DNA of 34,123 nt, from positions 1-34,123 of the IMG/VR virus record IMGVR_UViG_3300049445_000261, one strand, 5' to 3'. Positions 13,176 through 20,959 of the stretch are shown in pieces. The DNA is from a virus. The notes beneath the pieces are model-generated. The model saw only the letters and a program-made list of their open reading frames with translations, did no database searches and was not told where the DNA came from. Each line of letters opens with the position of its first letter. Positions within the stretch are counted from its first letter, which is position 1. The translations under genes and the position numbers were made by a program.

Positions 13176-13687
13176 TGGAGGTGTGGCGTGAGCACCCACA
13201 GCTGACCGGGCTGTGGGTGTCCGACCAGGGGCGCGTGTGGCGCGAGGCGTACACTACTGTGTGGCCTAACGGTAGGGAGCGACACCTCGAAGCGTGCGAG
13301 CTTGAGCCTCGAGTAGGGTGGAAGGGGTATCGGTATATTTCGTATCGTCGACAGGGTTCCTATCGAGTTCATGTTCTGATGCTCGAGACTTTTGTCGGCC
13401 CGCGCCCGCCCGGTCTTCAAGCATGTCACAACGACGACGATAAAGACCATAACCGCATCGACAACCTGCGTTGGGATACACCTGCCGGCAACAGCGCGGA
13501 TATAGTCGCTCGCGACGGGGTGCCGCACCGGTACGGTGAAGCGCATCCTGTTACCCGATACTCGTCAGTCGTCGTGGCTGCTATAAAAGCATCGACAGGT
13601 ACACACGCATCGATAGCGCGGCGATTTGGCGTGAGTGAAAGACATGTAGGCGGTATACGCAACGGTAAAACGAGGACCAGAGGATGA
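13175..13687 (+). CDS. HNH homing endonuclease with NUMOD4
   Basis: 170 residues. NUMOD4-type N-terminus (EVWREHPQLTGLWVSDQGRVWRE), HNH nuclease core (VHVLMLETFVGP, then ACHNDDDKDHNRIDNLRW), C-terminal helix-turn-helix (HASIARRFGVSERHVGGIRNGK). It spreads by cutting cognate sites in alleles lacking it. Start ATG overlaps the VWA stop (TGATG) and its own TGA overlaps the next ATG, so it is inserted without disrupting operon translation. Probably an intruder rather than part of the AAA+ module. Confidence 0.92.
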   Translation: MEVWREHPQLTGLWVSDQGRVWREAYTTVWPNGRERHLEACELEPRVGWKGYRYISYRRQGSYRVHVLMLETFVGPRPPGLQACHNDDDKDHNRIDNLRWDTPAGNSADIVARDGVPHRYGEAHPVTRYSSVVVAAIKASTGTHASIARRFGVSERHVGGIRNGKTRTRG

Positions 13688-14085
13688 GTAATACTAGCGA
13701 ATGCTCAGAGTGTACTTTGTGCTGTCGCATCCTGAAGGTCGATGAGCTAGAGAAACCTGCGAATATTTGGTGTGTACACGCTATACCCGGCGTGGGGTGC
13801 GGCATCTACCAGATCAGGCCCGCTGCCTGTGAGGAGTGGTCGTGCGTCTGGTTGCAATCACAGTCCCGTTTTGACGGGATGCGGATGGGACCCGAACTGC
13901 GGCCCGACAGGTGTCATGTGATCGTCGACACCATGAAGGACAAATCGGGTTTTATCTTGCGGGTCGATAAGAGCTACCCCGACGCTTATCGTAAGCCCCG
14001 CATCCAGCACATGATCAAGTACTTCCGCGAACGGGGTTTGCGGGTGATCGTGGCGTGCGGCGGTCGCAGAAAGGAGCTGTTATGA
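13684..14085 (+). CDS. YkgJ-type cysteine-cluster protein
   Basis: 133 residues. N-terminal CSECTLCC, then WCVHA, GCGIY, RPAACEEWSCVW: the CxxCxxCC...C...C..RP..C pattern of the YkgJ family, thought to bind zinc or an iron-sulfur cluster. Substrate unknown; phage copies are common. Basic C-terminus (YRKPRIQHMIKYFRERGLRV). Coupled by ATGA overlaps to both neighbours. Confidence 0.85.
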   Translation: MSNTSECSECTLCCRILKVDELEKPANIWCVHAIPGVGCGIYQIRPAACEEWSCVWLQSQSRFDGMRMGPELRPDRCHVIVDTMKDKSGFILRVDKSYPDAYRKPRIQHMIKYFRERGLRVIVACGGRRKELL

Positions 14086-14294
14086 TCCAGTGGGTTATGC
14101 ACGGGTGGTTTGCCTGGGGCCGGACCTACGACCAGATGGTCCTGTGGCCGTCGCTCAAGCGTATAGCGCACGAGCGGGGTGGTGATGTGCGCCACGCGCG
14201 CGCCGCCTTCGCCTTGCACGCGATGCACGACTCGGCTTGGCTGTGCCTTGGGCACGAGGAGATAATCCATCGCATCGAAGAGCTGCCGGTATGA
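14082..14294 (+). CDS. Hypothetical 70-residue protein
   Basis: Not recognised. Rich in Trp, His and Met (MIQWVMHGWFAWGRTYDQMV, ALHAMHDSAWLCLGHEEIIHRI). Start ATG overlaps the upstream stop, with AAGGAG seven bases before it. Confidence 0.78.
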   Translation: MIQWVMHGWFAWGRTYDQMVLWPSLKRIAHERGGDVRHARAAFALHAMHDSAWLCLGHEEIIHRIEELPV

Positions 14295-14590
14295 TCCCGA
14301 CCGGGGTGTTCGAGTGGCAGGACGCGCCGCACTGGATCTTCACCTGCGACGGGATGATAGTCTTCACGGTGAAGCAATGGATGGGCGAGGCCGCTACGTA
14401 CTTCGCGGTACAAATGAGCAAGACAAACGCAGGAGGTGAAACAACAGTCGAAATATTATACATGTCACTCGACGGCATGACCGGGTACTATCAAGTAACA
14501 TTCGAGCACCATCCCTTCCCGTCGCTCTTAGTGGTGCGCCGGGACAACCAGACCAAAGTAACGGAGCTAGATGATCATGAGCAACTATAG
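14291..14590 (+). CDS. Hypothetical 99-residue protein
   Basis: Not recognised. Strand-rich (HWIFTCDGMIVFTVKQW, YYQVTFEHHPFPSLLVV). Coupled to the previous gene by ATGA overlap; its last 20 bases overlap the next gene, whose SD (GGAGCTAG) lies within it. Confidence 0.78.
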   Translation: MIPTGVFEWQDAPHWIFTCDGMIVFTVKQWMGEAATYFAVQMSKTNAGGETTVEILYMSLDGMTGYYQVTFEHHPFPSLLVVRRDNQTKVTELDDHEQL

Positions 14591-15323
14591 ACTGGACTCG
14601 AGCAGTCAAGCTCGTTCTGAGATTTTCAACGCGGCGCAGAACCTATTGCGCAAGAACGTGGCGCTGCACCAGCTGGGCTGCCCGCTTAACCGTAACGATG
14701 TGTTCACCGCCGTCACCACGGAAGAGGACCGCGCGGCGTTTGATCAGATGAGAAAGCGGGGGTACTATCTGCCGACCAACTACTACGCCAACGCCTGGGT
14801 GCGCGGCGAGGGGGTGACCAACGCGTCGAAGGTCAGGTTCCGCGCTGCGGCGATGCCCTACGTGGATAGCGACCGCACCGAGGTTACCTTCAACCTCGAC
14901 AGCCTCGACGACAAAAAGCGCGCGAGTTTTATTAAGTGGCTCAATGCGTTGAACCGCGAGACTAGGTTGTCAAGCGCGGCGGTCAAGCTGGCGCGCGAGT
15001 TTGTCAACAGCCGTTGCGGCGACAGCGTCGCGAGCATGCACAGAAGGTGGCCCGAGTTTATGCTGGTGCTGACATCCATGCACAAACCCTGGCCAGACCG
15101 GGCGCGCAGCCTGGGTAAGGTCCGCATGCAGCAGTACGAGTGGGGCGCGCATTACCAGTGGTATCTCGAGAACATAAAGCGGATCGAGATCGTCGGCGGG
15201 ATGCTCGCCGGCGCGACGATGATCACCGTGCCCGAGAACAAGGGTGAGGTCGGGGCCGAGATTGTCGATTGGGACAAGACGCCCAAGCCTGTGGTACAAC
15301 CTGACGACGGGGGCGAGCCATGA
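14571..15323 (+). CDS. Hypothetical 250-residue protein
   Basis: Not recognised. Mixed helix and strand, with Trp/Tyr-rich C-terminal third (YEWGAHYQWYLENIKRIEIVGG). Two possible starts: ATG at 14571, only 4 bases after GGAG, or ATG at 14577, 10 bases after; the second gives more normal SD spacing. Immediately precedes the DNA polymerase with an ATGA overlap, so a role alongside replication is likely. Confidence 0.8.
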   Translation: MIMSNYRLDSSSQARSEIFNAAQNLLRKNVALHQLGCPLNRNDVFTAVTTEEDRAAFDQMRKRGYYLPTNYYANAWVRGEGVTNASKVRFRAAAMPYVDSDRTEVTFNLDSLDDKKRASFIKWLNALNRETRLSSAAVKLAREFVNSRCGDSVASMHRRWPEFMLVLTSMHKPWPDRARSLGKVRMQQYEWGAHYQWYLENIKRIEIVGGMLAGATMITVPENKGEVGAEIVDWDKTPKPVVQPDDGGEP

Positions 15324-17227
15324 TCGTCACGCTGGATTTTGAAACGCATTACCATCAGCAGGAGTACTCGCTCTCCAAGATGAGCGAGGTCGAGTACCTG
15401 CTCGATCCGCGCTACGAGACCATCATGTGCGCGGTTAAGCTCGGGTCGCGGCCTACCAGGGTATTTGTGGGACACGATAGGATTAAACAAGCACTCGACC
15501 TAATCCCTTGGGATCGTGTAGCTCTCCTAGCTCACAACACCCGCTTCGACGGCGCGATCCTGGCGTGGAAGTACGGGCATATCCCCAAGTTGTACCTCGA
15601 CACGCTCTCCATGGCGCGCGCTACTACCCACTGGTCCCTAGGGAGATCCTCCCTAGGGAAGGTGTCTGAGTATCTCGGCCTGCCCCCCAAGGGCGACGAA
15701 GTGGTGCGCGCAAGCGGTAAACGCTTGCGCGACTTTACCCCCGACGAGCTGGCTGCGTACCAAGCCTACTGCGCCCGCGACAACGATAACTGCTACGCGA
15801 TCTTTGAGATCCTGCGCTCGCGCTTCAACGCGACCGAATTAAGTCTGATCGACATCGTGCTGAGAATGTTCGTGCTCCCCCAGGTCAAGCTGGATACCCA
15901 GACATTACAACGACATCTCGACGAGGTGCAGGCCGAGAAACTGAGGGTACTCGCGGAAGTCGAGGCCAACGTGGACAAGAGTGTATTTTCTTCCAACGTC
16001 AAATTTGCAGATCTTCTGGCATCATATGGTGTCGAGATCCCGATGAAGACCTCTCCCACTACCGGTAGGGAGATCCCCGCTTTGGCAAAAGGCGATTGGC
16101 TTTTCAAGGAGTTGTGTGTCGACGAGAGCCAGCCCATCCAGGTCCAGGCCTTGTTGGCCGCGCGCATGTCGAGTAAGTCCACCCTCGAAGAGACGCGCAC
16201 AAGAAATCTCTTGGCGCTATCCCAGCTCCACTGGCCCGCACAAGGGACGGGCTGGGCGACGGTGCCCTTGAAATACTCCGGCGCGCGGACCCATCGCCTG
16301 TCGGGGGATGGGGGAACCAACTGGCAGAATTTCCGCCGGGGGTCGACTATCCGCCGCGCCATCTATGCACCGCCGGGGTACAGGATTGTGCACCGCGATG
16401 CCAGCCAGATCGAGGCGCGCATGGTCGCGTGGCTGGCTAAGTGCCAGCCGTTGCTTTCTGCATTTTCCGAGGGGCGTGATGTGTATTCGGAGTTTGCCAG
16501 TCAAGTGTACGACAAGCCGGTCACTAGGGCTGACATAAAAGAAAGGTTCGTCGGCAAGACGGCCATCTTGGGGTTGGGTTATGGCTGCGGCGCGGCGAAG
16601 TTCCGGCATATGTTGTTTATTGGTAACGGCGGCGACAGTTATAAGATAGAACTCGAGGAAGCCCAACGTATCGTGCGCTCGTACCGGGTCACATACATCG
16701 AGGTCACCGAGCTGTGGAACTCGATGACGCTGGTGATCGAGCAAATAATCCACACTCAGGACTTGATGGGCATAGTGCACCGCGCGACCTTGGGCGGGCT
16801 GGCCGCGAGCCTGCCCGTCAAGGCCGACAACCAGAGCATCCTCCTGCCCAACGGGATGAAGATGGTCTACCCCAACATCCGTCACTACCGTAGTGGGGAA
16901 AAGATCGAGGTGTGCTACGACGACCCCTACGGTATCACCCAAAAACTCTACGGGGCTAAGTGTTTGGAGAACGTGAGCCAAGCTTTAGCCAGGATCATCG
17001 TCACCGACATCGCGGTGCAGATGAAACATGTCACCGGGTGGGTGCCCTTCTTGAGTACGCATGACTCACTCGACTACTGCGTACCCGAGGGGCTGGCGCG
17101 CGACACGGACTACCATCTCGAGTATCTGTTCGAGCAGACGCCCGACTGGGCTAAGGGATTACCCCTCGCCAGCGAGGGCGGCTGGGGTGTGACCTTGGCC
17201 GACGCCGAGAAAGGTGTGAACCAATAA
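15320..17227 (+). CDS. Family A DNA polymerase with 3'-5' exonuclease
   Basis: 635 residues, the size of phage PolA-type replicases. Exonuclease domain: LDFETH (Asp6, Glu8; Exo I), AHNTRFDG (Exo II), YCARDNDNCYAIF (Exo III), so proofreading residues are intact. Polymerase domain: motif A HRDASQIEAR with Asp360; motif B region FVGKTAILGLGYGCG; motif C THDSLDY with His581-Asp582 (HDS in place of the usual HDE). It is the phage replicase. Two palindrome copies lie inside: 16057 (SPTTGRE) and a 13-bp version at 16883 (HYRSG). Confidence 0.95.
   Translation: MIVTLDFETHYHQQEYSLSKMSEVEYLLDPRYETIMCAVKLGSRPTRVFVGHDRIKQALDLIPWDRVALLAHNTRFDGAILAWKYGHIPKLYLDTLSMARATTHWSLGRSSLGKVSEYLGLPPKGDEVVRASGKRLRDFTPDELAAYQAYCARDNDNCYAIFEILRSRFNATELSLIDIVLRMFVLPQVKLDTQTLQRHLDEVQAEKLRVLAEVEANVDKSVFSSNVKFADLLASYGVEIPMKTSPTTGREIPALAKGDWLFKELCVDESQPIQVQALLAARMSSKSTLEETRTRNLLALSQLHWPAQGTGWATVPLKYSGARTHRLSGDGGTNWQNFRRGSTIRRAIYAPPGYRIVHRDASQIEARMVAWLAKCQPLLSAFSEGRDVYSEFASQVYDKPVTRADIKERFVGKTAILGLGYGCGAAKFRHMLFIGNGGDSYKIELEEAQRIVRSYRVTYIEVTELWNSMTLVIEQIIHTQDLMGIVHRATLGGLAASLPVKADNQSILLPNGMKMVYPNIRHYRSGEKIEVCYDDPYGITQKLYGAKCLENVSQALARIIVTDIAVQMKHVTGWVPFLSTHDSLDYCVPEGLARDTDYHLEYLFEQTPDWAKGLPLASEGGWGVTLADAEKGVNQ
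16057..16070. repeat. 14-bp palindrome site 15 (CACTACCGGTAGGG)
   Basis: One mismatch in the right arm; in the polymerase gene between exonuclease and polymerase domains, frame Thr-Thr-Gly-Arg. Confidence 0.75.
16883..16895. repeat. Palindrome site 16, 13-bp form (CACTACCGTAGTG)
   Basis: Both 6-bp arms intact with a single central base; in the polymerase gene, frame His-Tyr-Arg-Ser. Spacing variant. Confidence 0.7.
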
Positions 17228-17243
17228 GTGAAGGGTGCTTCCA

Positions 17244-17567
17244 ATGATCCTCCCGCTGTTCCCCGGCCCGCACGCGCGGGTCGCCGACCCGGCCACCTCG
17301 CACATGGCGATCCCCGAGAAGCTCACCGCTCAGGCCTTTAAGGTTTTGATGGCGTACCGCACCGGCTTGCTCCTGCTGGACATCGAGGCCTATGCCCGCG
17401 TCGGCATGGTGGGCCACCAACGGTGTACGGACCTGCGCCGCGCCGGGTTTATCGTGCGGGTCGATCGCAAGCAGATGCCGTCGGGCAAGGACGGTTACCG
17501 CTGCCGGATCACCCTGGCGGGGGTGGCGTGGCTAAAGACGATGCTGTCGAAGGATAATCCGCTATGA
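17244..17567 (+). CDS. Hypothetical 107-residue winged-helix-like protein
   Basis: Start ATG at 17244 after AAGGGTG. Layout suggests a winged helix: helix KLTAQAFKVLMAYRTG, helix IEAYARVGMVGHQRCTDLRRAG, then a strand-turn-strand FIVRVDRKQMPSGKDGYRCRIT. Likely nucleic-acid binding; sits between polymerase and nuclease genes. Overlaps the next gene by 4 bases. Confidence 0.72.
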   Translation: MILPLFPGPHARVADPATSHMAIPEKLTAQAFKVLMAYRTGLLLLDIEAYARVGMVGHQRCTDLRRAGFIVRVDRKQMPSGKDGYRCRITLAGVAWLKTMLSKDNPL

Positions 17568-18226
17568 GTTTCGCATGGTCGTACTCGCGACTGAAAAATT
17601 TCGAGACCTGCCCGAAAAGATCCTGGCACTACGACATTGCCAAGGATGTGAAGGAGCCGGAGACTGCCCAGCTGGCGGAGGGCGGCGCGGCGCACAAGGC
17701 GCTCGAGAACCGCATCAGGCATAACACCAAGCTGCCGCTGCCGTACCTGCACTACGAGCCGATGATGGCGCGCCTCGCTGCCCTGCCCGGTCAGATATAC
17801 CCCGAGCAAAGGCTAGCTCTAACCAAAGACTTTAAGCCGACGCCTTTCTTTGGCGGCACAGCGTGGTTCAGAACAGTGATTGACTTCTGTAATATTCGTG
17901 ATAAACTAGCTGCGGTCATCGATTACAAGACCGGGAAGATTACTTCCGACATGACGCAGTTACAGTTGATGTCCGCGACGATACTTCATACCGACCCGGG
18001 TGTAGAGCGGGTGAAGGCTGCGCTGGTCTTCGTGAACAACAACCACGCTGAGCGGGCGGAGTTTGTGCGGGGAGATATCCCCGAGATCTGGGGCGAGATT
18101 TTACCGAGGGTGAACAAGCTGGAGGCGGCGATCGATGCCCAGGAGTTTCCCCCCAAGCCGGGAGGGTTATGTAAACGCTACTGCGCTGTGGTCAGCTGTC
18201 CTTACCATGGACGAGGAACGCACTGA
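17564..18226 (+). CDS. PD-(D/E)XK nuclease, Cas4/RecB-like
   Basis: 220 residues. EGGAAHKALE (Glu39, His44), Asp107 in RTVIDF, and VIDYKTGK with Asp120 and Lys122 form the active site; the QLQLMSA helix is the QxxxY-like motif region. A Cys-rich tail (LCKRYCAVVSCPYHG) together with the early Cys in NFETCPKRSW could hold an iron-sulfur cluster, as in Cas4/AddB-type nucleases. Phage members act in recombination or DNA end processing. Confidence 0.88.
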   Translation: MSFAWSYSRLKNFETCPKRSWHYDIAKDVKEPETAQLAEGGAAHKALENRIRHNTKLPLPYLHYEPMMARLAALPGQIYPEQRLALTKDFKPTPFFGGTAWFRTVIDFCNIRDKLAAVIDYKTGKITSDMTQLQLMSATILHTDPGVERVKAALVFVNNNHAERAEFVRGDIPEIWGEILPRVNKLEAAIDAQEFPPKPGGLCKRYCAVVSCPYHGRGTH

Positions 18227-18641
18227 CAGCGACCTGATCGCGGCGGTCCGCAGGCAGGTCGAGTGCGGCGTCGTGTTCGAGGCGCGCGAGAGCACGATGA
18301 CTTTAGAGCCTGTCCTCGTCGCGTCGTTCAGGGATCACTATTGCTCCACGCTGCTCGAAAACGGGTCTCGCGATGCAAAGGACGAGCGGGAACATATGAC
18401 CGAGATACTGACGATGGCGGTGATCGACCGCATGGTGCGCAAGCAACTACCCGAGGGGGTAAACCGGCGGGTCGACATCGCGGTCACCACCGACCCGCAC
18501 GTACTGAGGACTAGACTTATAGTCCGCGCGGCGGACGGCAGGGTGTGGTCGACCTATCTCGAGCATACCAAGTACGACGGGATATCTTACGCGGCAAAAG
18601 TACCCGATGAATTTGTCGCCCATCTGTGCGTGGCGATCTGA
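18207..18641 (+). CDS. Hypothetical 144-residue protein
   Basis: Not recognised. Starts at the ATG inside the end of the nuclease gene (20-base overlap); no clear SD, so the start is uncertain. Helical N-terminal two-thirds, then strands (RTRLIVRAADGRVWSTYL). The stop overlaps the next ATG (TGATG). Confidence 0.72.
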   Translation: MDEERTDSDLIAAVRRQVECGVVFEARESTMTLEPVLVASFRDHYCSTLLENGSRDAKDEREHMTEILTMAVIDRMVRKQLPEGVNRRVDIAVTTDPHVLRTRLIVRAADGRVWSTYLEHTKYDGISYAAKVPDEFVAHLCVAI

Positions 18642-18958
18642 TGGCAGTCACGCCGGAAGGCAAGGTTAAGATGGCGGTCAACGCGGTGCTGGCTAGGTAC
18701 GGCGATGATGTCTACTGGTACATGCCCGTACCGGGAGGATACGGGCGCTCGGCGCTGGATTACTTAGGATGGGCTACGGGGCTGGCGTTCGCGATCGAGA
18801 CTAAGCGACCCAAGGGAAAGTTAACCCCTAGGCAGGAGGTGACGATCGAACAGATGAAGCGGGCCGGCGCGCGGGTGTTCGTGATCGATGGGCCGGATGG
18901 GGTTTCTGAACTCGAGAGGTGGCTCACTACCGTTAGTGCAGCCAAGGGAGCTAGATAA
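18641..18958 (+). CDS. VRR-NUC nuclease
   Basis: 105 residues. GGYGRSALDYLGW (Asp40), FAIETKRPKG (Glu53, Lys55), LTPRQ (Gln68) and AGARVFVIDG: a complete minimal VRR-NUC domain, a PD-(D/E)XK nuclease often linked to SF2 helicases. It lies directly before the helicase gene (TAATG overlap), so the two probably work together on branched or forked DNA. Near its end a palindrome copy (LTTVSA) and GGGAGCTAG serve as the helicase gene's start region. Confidence 0.92.
   Translation: MAVTPEGKVKMAVNAVLARYGDDVYWYMPVPGGYGRSALDYLGWATGLAFAIETKRPKGKLTPRQEVTIEQMKRAGARVFVIDGPDGVSELERWLTTVSAAKGAR
18925..18938. repeat. 14-bp palindrome site 17 (CACTACCGTTAGTG)
   Basis: One mismatch; in the end of the VRR-NUC gene, frame Thr-Thr-Val-Ser, 33 bases before the helicase ATG and followed by GGGAGCTAG. 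Confidence 0.85.
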
Positions 18959-20517
18959 TGTACGTCACCGCAGACACTAAACACATCGTCGTCGACTGGC
19001 GGGCAGATCTTGCCAACGTCATACCGCACGCTCGCGACATGACTTATGGCGGCAAGCGCATGCTCTTGCTGCCTAACGAGTACCAGTCGGCAAAGGTAGC
19101 GCGCAACCTCGGCGTCCCCGTGCCCGCGCCGATCCTCACGCGGTATAAGTGGGCGGGGTCGAGGGTGCCGTGGCGCACCCAGAAGATCACCTCGGCGCTG
19201 CTGACCGAGAGCGCGCGGGCCTTCGTCTTGAACGAGTTTGGCACCGGCAAGACCGCGAGTGTGATCTGGGCTTGTGATTATCTGCGCGGGGTACACGCTA
19301 TCAGGAGGGTGCTGATCACCGCTCCGCTCTCCACGCTGACCCCGGTGTGGGAGGCTGAGCTGTTCAAGCTGGTGCCGCTCGCCCGTGTCCAGGTTTTACA
19401 TGGCACCCGCGAGGAACGCCTGCGCCGCCTCGCGATCGACGCCGACTACTACATCATCAACCACCACGGGCTGTCCCTTATGAGAGACGCCCTCATCAAG
19501 AAGGGGTTTGACGTTTTCGTTATAGATGAACTGGCGGTGTTCAGGAACAAATCCACTGAGCTGTGGAAAGCCGCGAACTCGATTATCAGGGAGACACCCA
19601 AACTCATCCAGCATGTGTGGGGGTTGACCGGGTCGCCGACGCCCAAGGCACCGACCGACGCCTGGGCGCAGGTCCGCTTGCTCACACCTGACCGCACGAC
19701 TACTTCGCTCACCCGGTTCCGCGACATGACCATGCGGCAGATCTCGGGGTTCAAGTGGTTGCGCCGGCCGCAGGCACAGGAGATCGTCTACGAGGCGATG
19801 CAGCCCAGCGTCAGGTTTGCGTTGACCGACGTGGCCGAGTTACCCCCGACGATCTACCAGAACCTGAGTATTGAACTCGAACCCCAGACCAAGCACGCCT
19901 ACAAGACCCTGTTTGACAAGATGGCGATCCTGACCAACAAGGGCGAGACCGTCACCGCCGTCAACGAGGGCGTACTGCAGTCGAAACTCCTGCAGGTATC
20001 ATTGGGCTACATCTACAATGACAACAAGGGCACGATAACCCTGCCGAACAAGTCGCGTCTCGAAGCGACGAGTGACCTTATCGACCAGACCAACCGCAAG
20101 GTCATTGTGTTTGTGCCGTTTATCCATGCGCTTGAGGGGGTGGCGGCACATCTTCAGAAGGACCACGCCATAGCGGTGGTACATGGGCAAACCCCGATCG
20201 GGTTGCGCAACAAGATCTTTCGCCGGTTCCAGGAGGAAGCCGAGCCGCGCATCATCGTCGCACATCCCGCGTGCATGAGCCACGGGCTAACTTTGACAGC
20301 CGCTAATACTGTGATCTGGTTTGGGCCTGTAAATAATTACGAGACATACGAGCAAGCTAACGCTAGAATAATTAGGCCGGGGCAAGTATCCAAGACAATA
20401 GTCGCCCACATAACTGCGACGCCCGTCGAACGACTTGCCTATAAGCGCCTCCAAGACCGGGGAAATTTCCTCGGTATGTTGCTCGAACTCTTTCATCAGC
20501 AAGAGTTGGAGTTTTAA
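18958..20517 (+). CDS. SNF2-like SF2 helicase
   Basis: 519 residues. Motif I FGTGKT (95-99), motif Ia ITAPLSTL, motif II VIDELAVF (Asp190-Glu191, DELA in place of DEAH), motif III GLTGSPTP, motif V HGLTLTAANTVIWFGP, motif VI QANARIIRPGQ. This is the phage SNF2/DEAD-type helicase that accompanies a VRR-NUC partner, here encoded just upstream. SD GGGAGCTAG. The stop codon is followed immediately by palindrome site 18. Confidence 0.93.
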   Translation: MYVTADTKHIVVDWRADLANVIPHARDMTYGGKRMLLLPNEYQSAKVARNLGVPVPAPILTRYKWAGSRVPWRTQKITSALLTESARAFVLNEFGTGKTASVIWACDYLRGVHAIRRVLITAPLSTLTPVWEAELFKLVPLARVQVLHGTREERLRRLAIDADYYIINHHGLSLMRDALIKKGFDVFVIDELAVFRNKSTELWKAANSIIRETPKLIQHVWGLTGSPTPKAPTDAWAQVRLLTPDRTTTSLTRFRDMTMRQISGFKWLRRPQAQEIVYEAMQPSVRFALTDVAELPPTIYQNLSIELEPQTKHAYKTLFDKMAILTNKGETVTAVNEGVLQSKLLQVSLGYIYNDNKGTITLPNKSRLEATSDLIDQTNRKVIVFVPFIHALEGVAAHLQKDHAIAVVHGQTPIGLRNKIFRRFQEEAEPRIIVAHPACMSHGLTLTAANTVIWFGPVNNYETYEQANARIIRPGQVSKTIVAHITATPVERLAYKRLQDRGNFLGMLLELFHQQELEF

Positions 20518-20531
20518 CACTACTGGTAGTG
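20518..20531. repeat. 14-bp palindrome site 18 (CACTACTGGTAGTG)
   Basis: Both arms perfect; starts at the base after the helicase stop codon and runs into GAGCTAG and the ATG at 20543 (25 bases). Confidence 0.93.
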
Positions 20532-20542
20532 GAGCTAGAAAC

Positions 20543-20923
20543 ATGACACCAGCGCAACTGATCGACAAGTACATCCAGCTACGAAACGCCGTCGCTACCA
20601 TAAAGGCAAAACACGTCACCGAACTCGAACCCTACACCAAGGTGATGCAGCAGATCGAGACCGAGCTGCTCGATCACTTGAATAAGAACCAGCTCGACAG
20701 CATCAACGGCCCCAAGGGGACCGCGTATAAATCCACCGTCACCAGCGTGACGGTCGACAACTGGTCAGCGACACTCGACTACATCCGCACGCATGAGCTG
20801 TGGGATTTACTAGAGGCGCGCGTCGCTAAAAATTCCACGCTGACCACGATGGAAGAAACCAAGAAGGCCGTCCCCGGGGTCAAGGTATCCCAGGCTGCGG
20901 TCTTGCGCGTCCGCGCGTCCTAG
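20543..20923 (+). CDS. Conserved phage protein of unknown function
   Basis: 126 residues. Helical hairpin start (AQLIDKYIQLRNAVATIKAKH...LEPYTKVMQQIETELLDHL), then a conserved-looking GTAYKSTVTSVTVDNW segment and a C-terminal VPGVKVSQAAVLRVRAS. I recognise this layout from many phage replication regions, where it usually precedes an ssDNA-binding or recombination gene, but no function is established. Confidence 0.82.
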   Translation: MTPAQLIDKYIQLRNAVATIKAKHVTELEPYTKVMQQIETELLDHLNKNQLDSINGPKGTAYKSTVTSVTVDNWSATLDYIRTHELWDLLEARVAKNSTLTTMEETKKAVPGVKVSQAAVLRVRAS

Positions 20924-20959
20924 CGTCAAATGCTCACCAGTCCCGAAAGGACCACCCAC

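Noticed and set aside
13251-13275. Additional palindrome-like copy CACTACTGTGTGGC
   Set aside because: Only the left arm matches; the right arm has too many mismatches. Half-sites at 6603, 6913 and 32458 were excluded for the same reason.
16217-16981. 254-residue minus-strand frame
   Set aside because: Antisense to the polymerase domain with intact motifs A, B and C.
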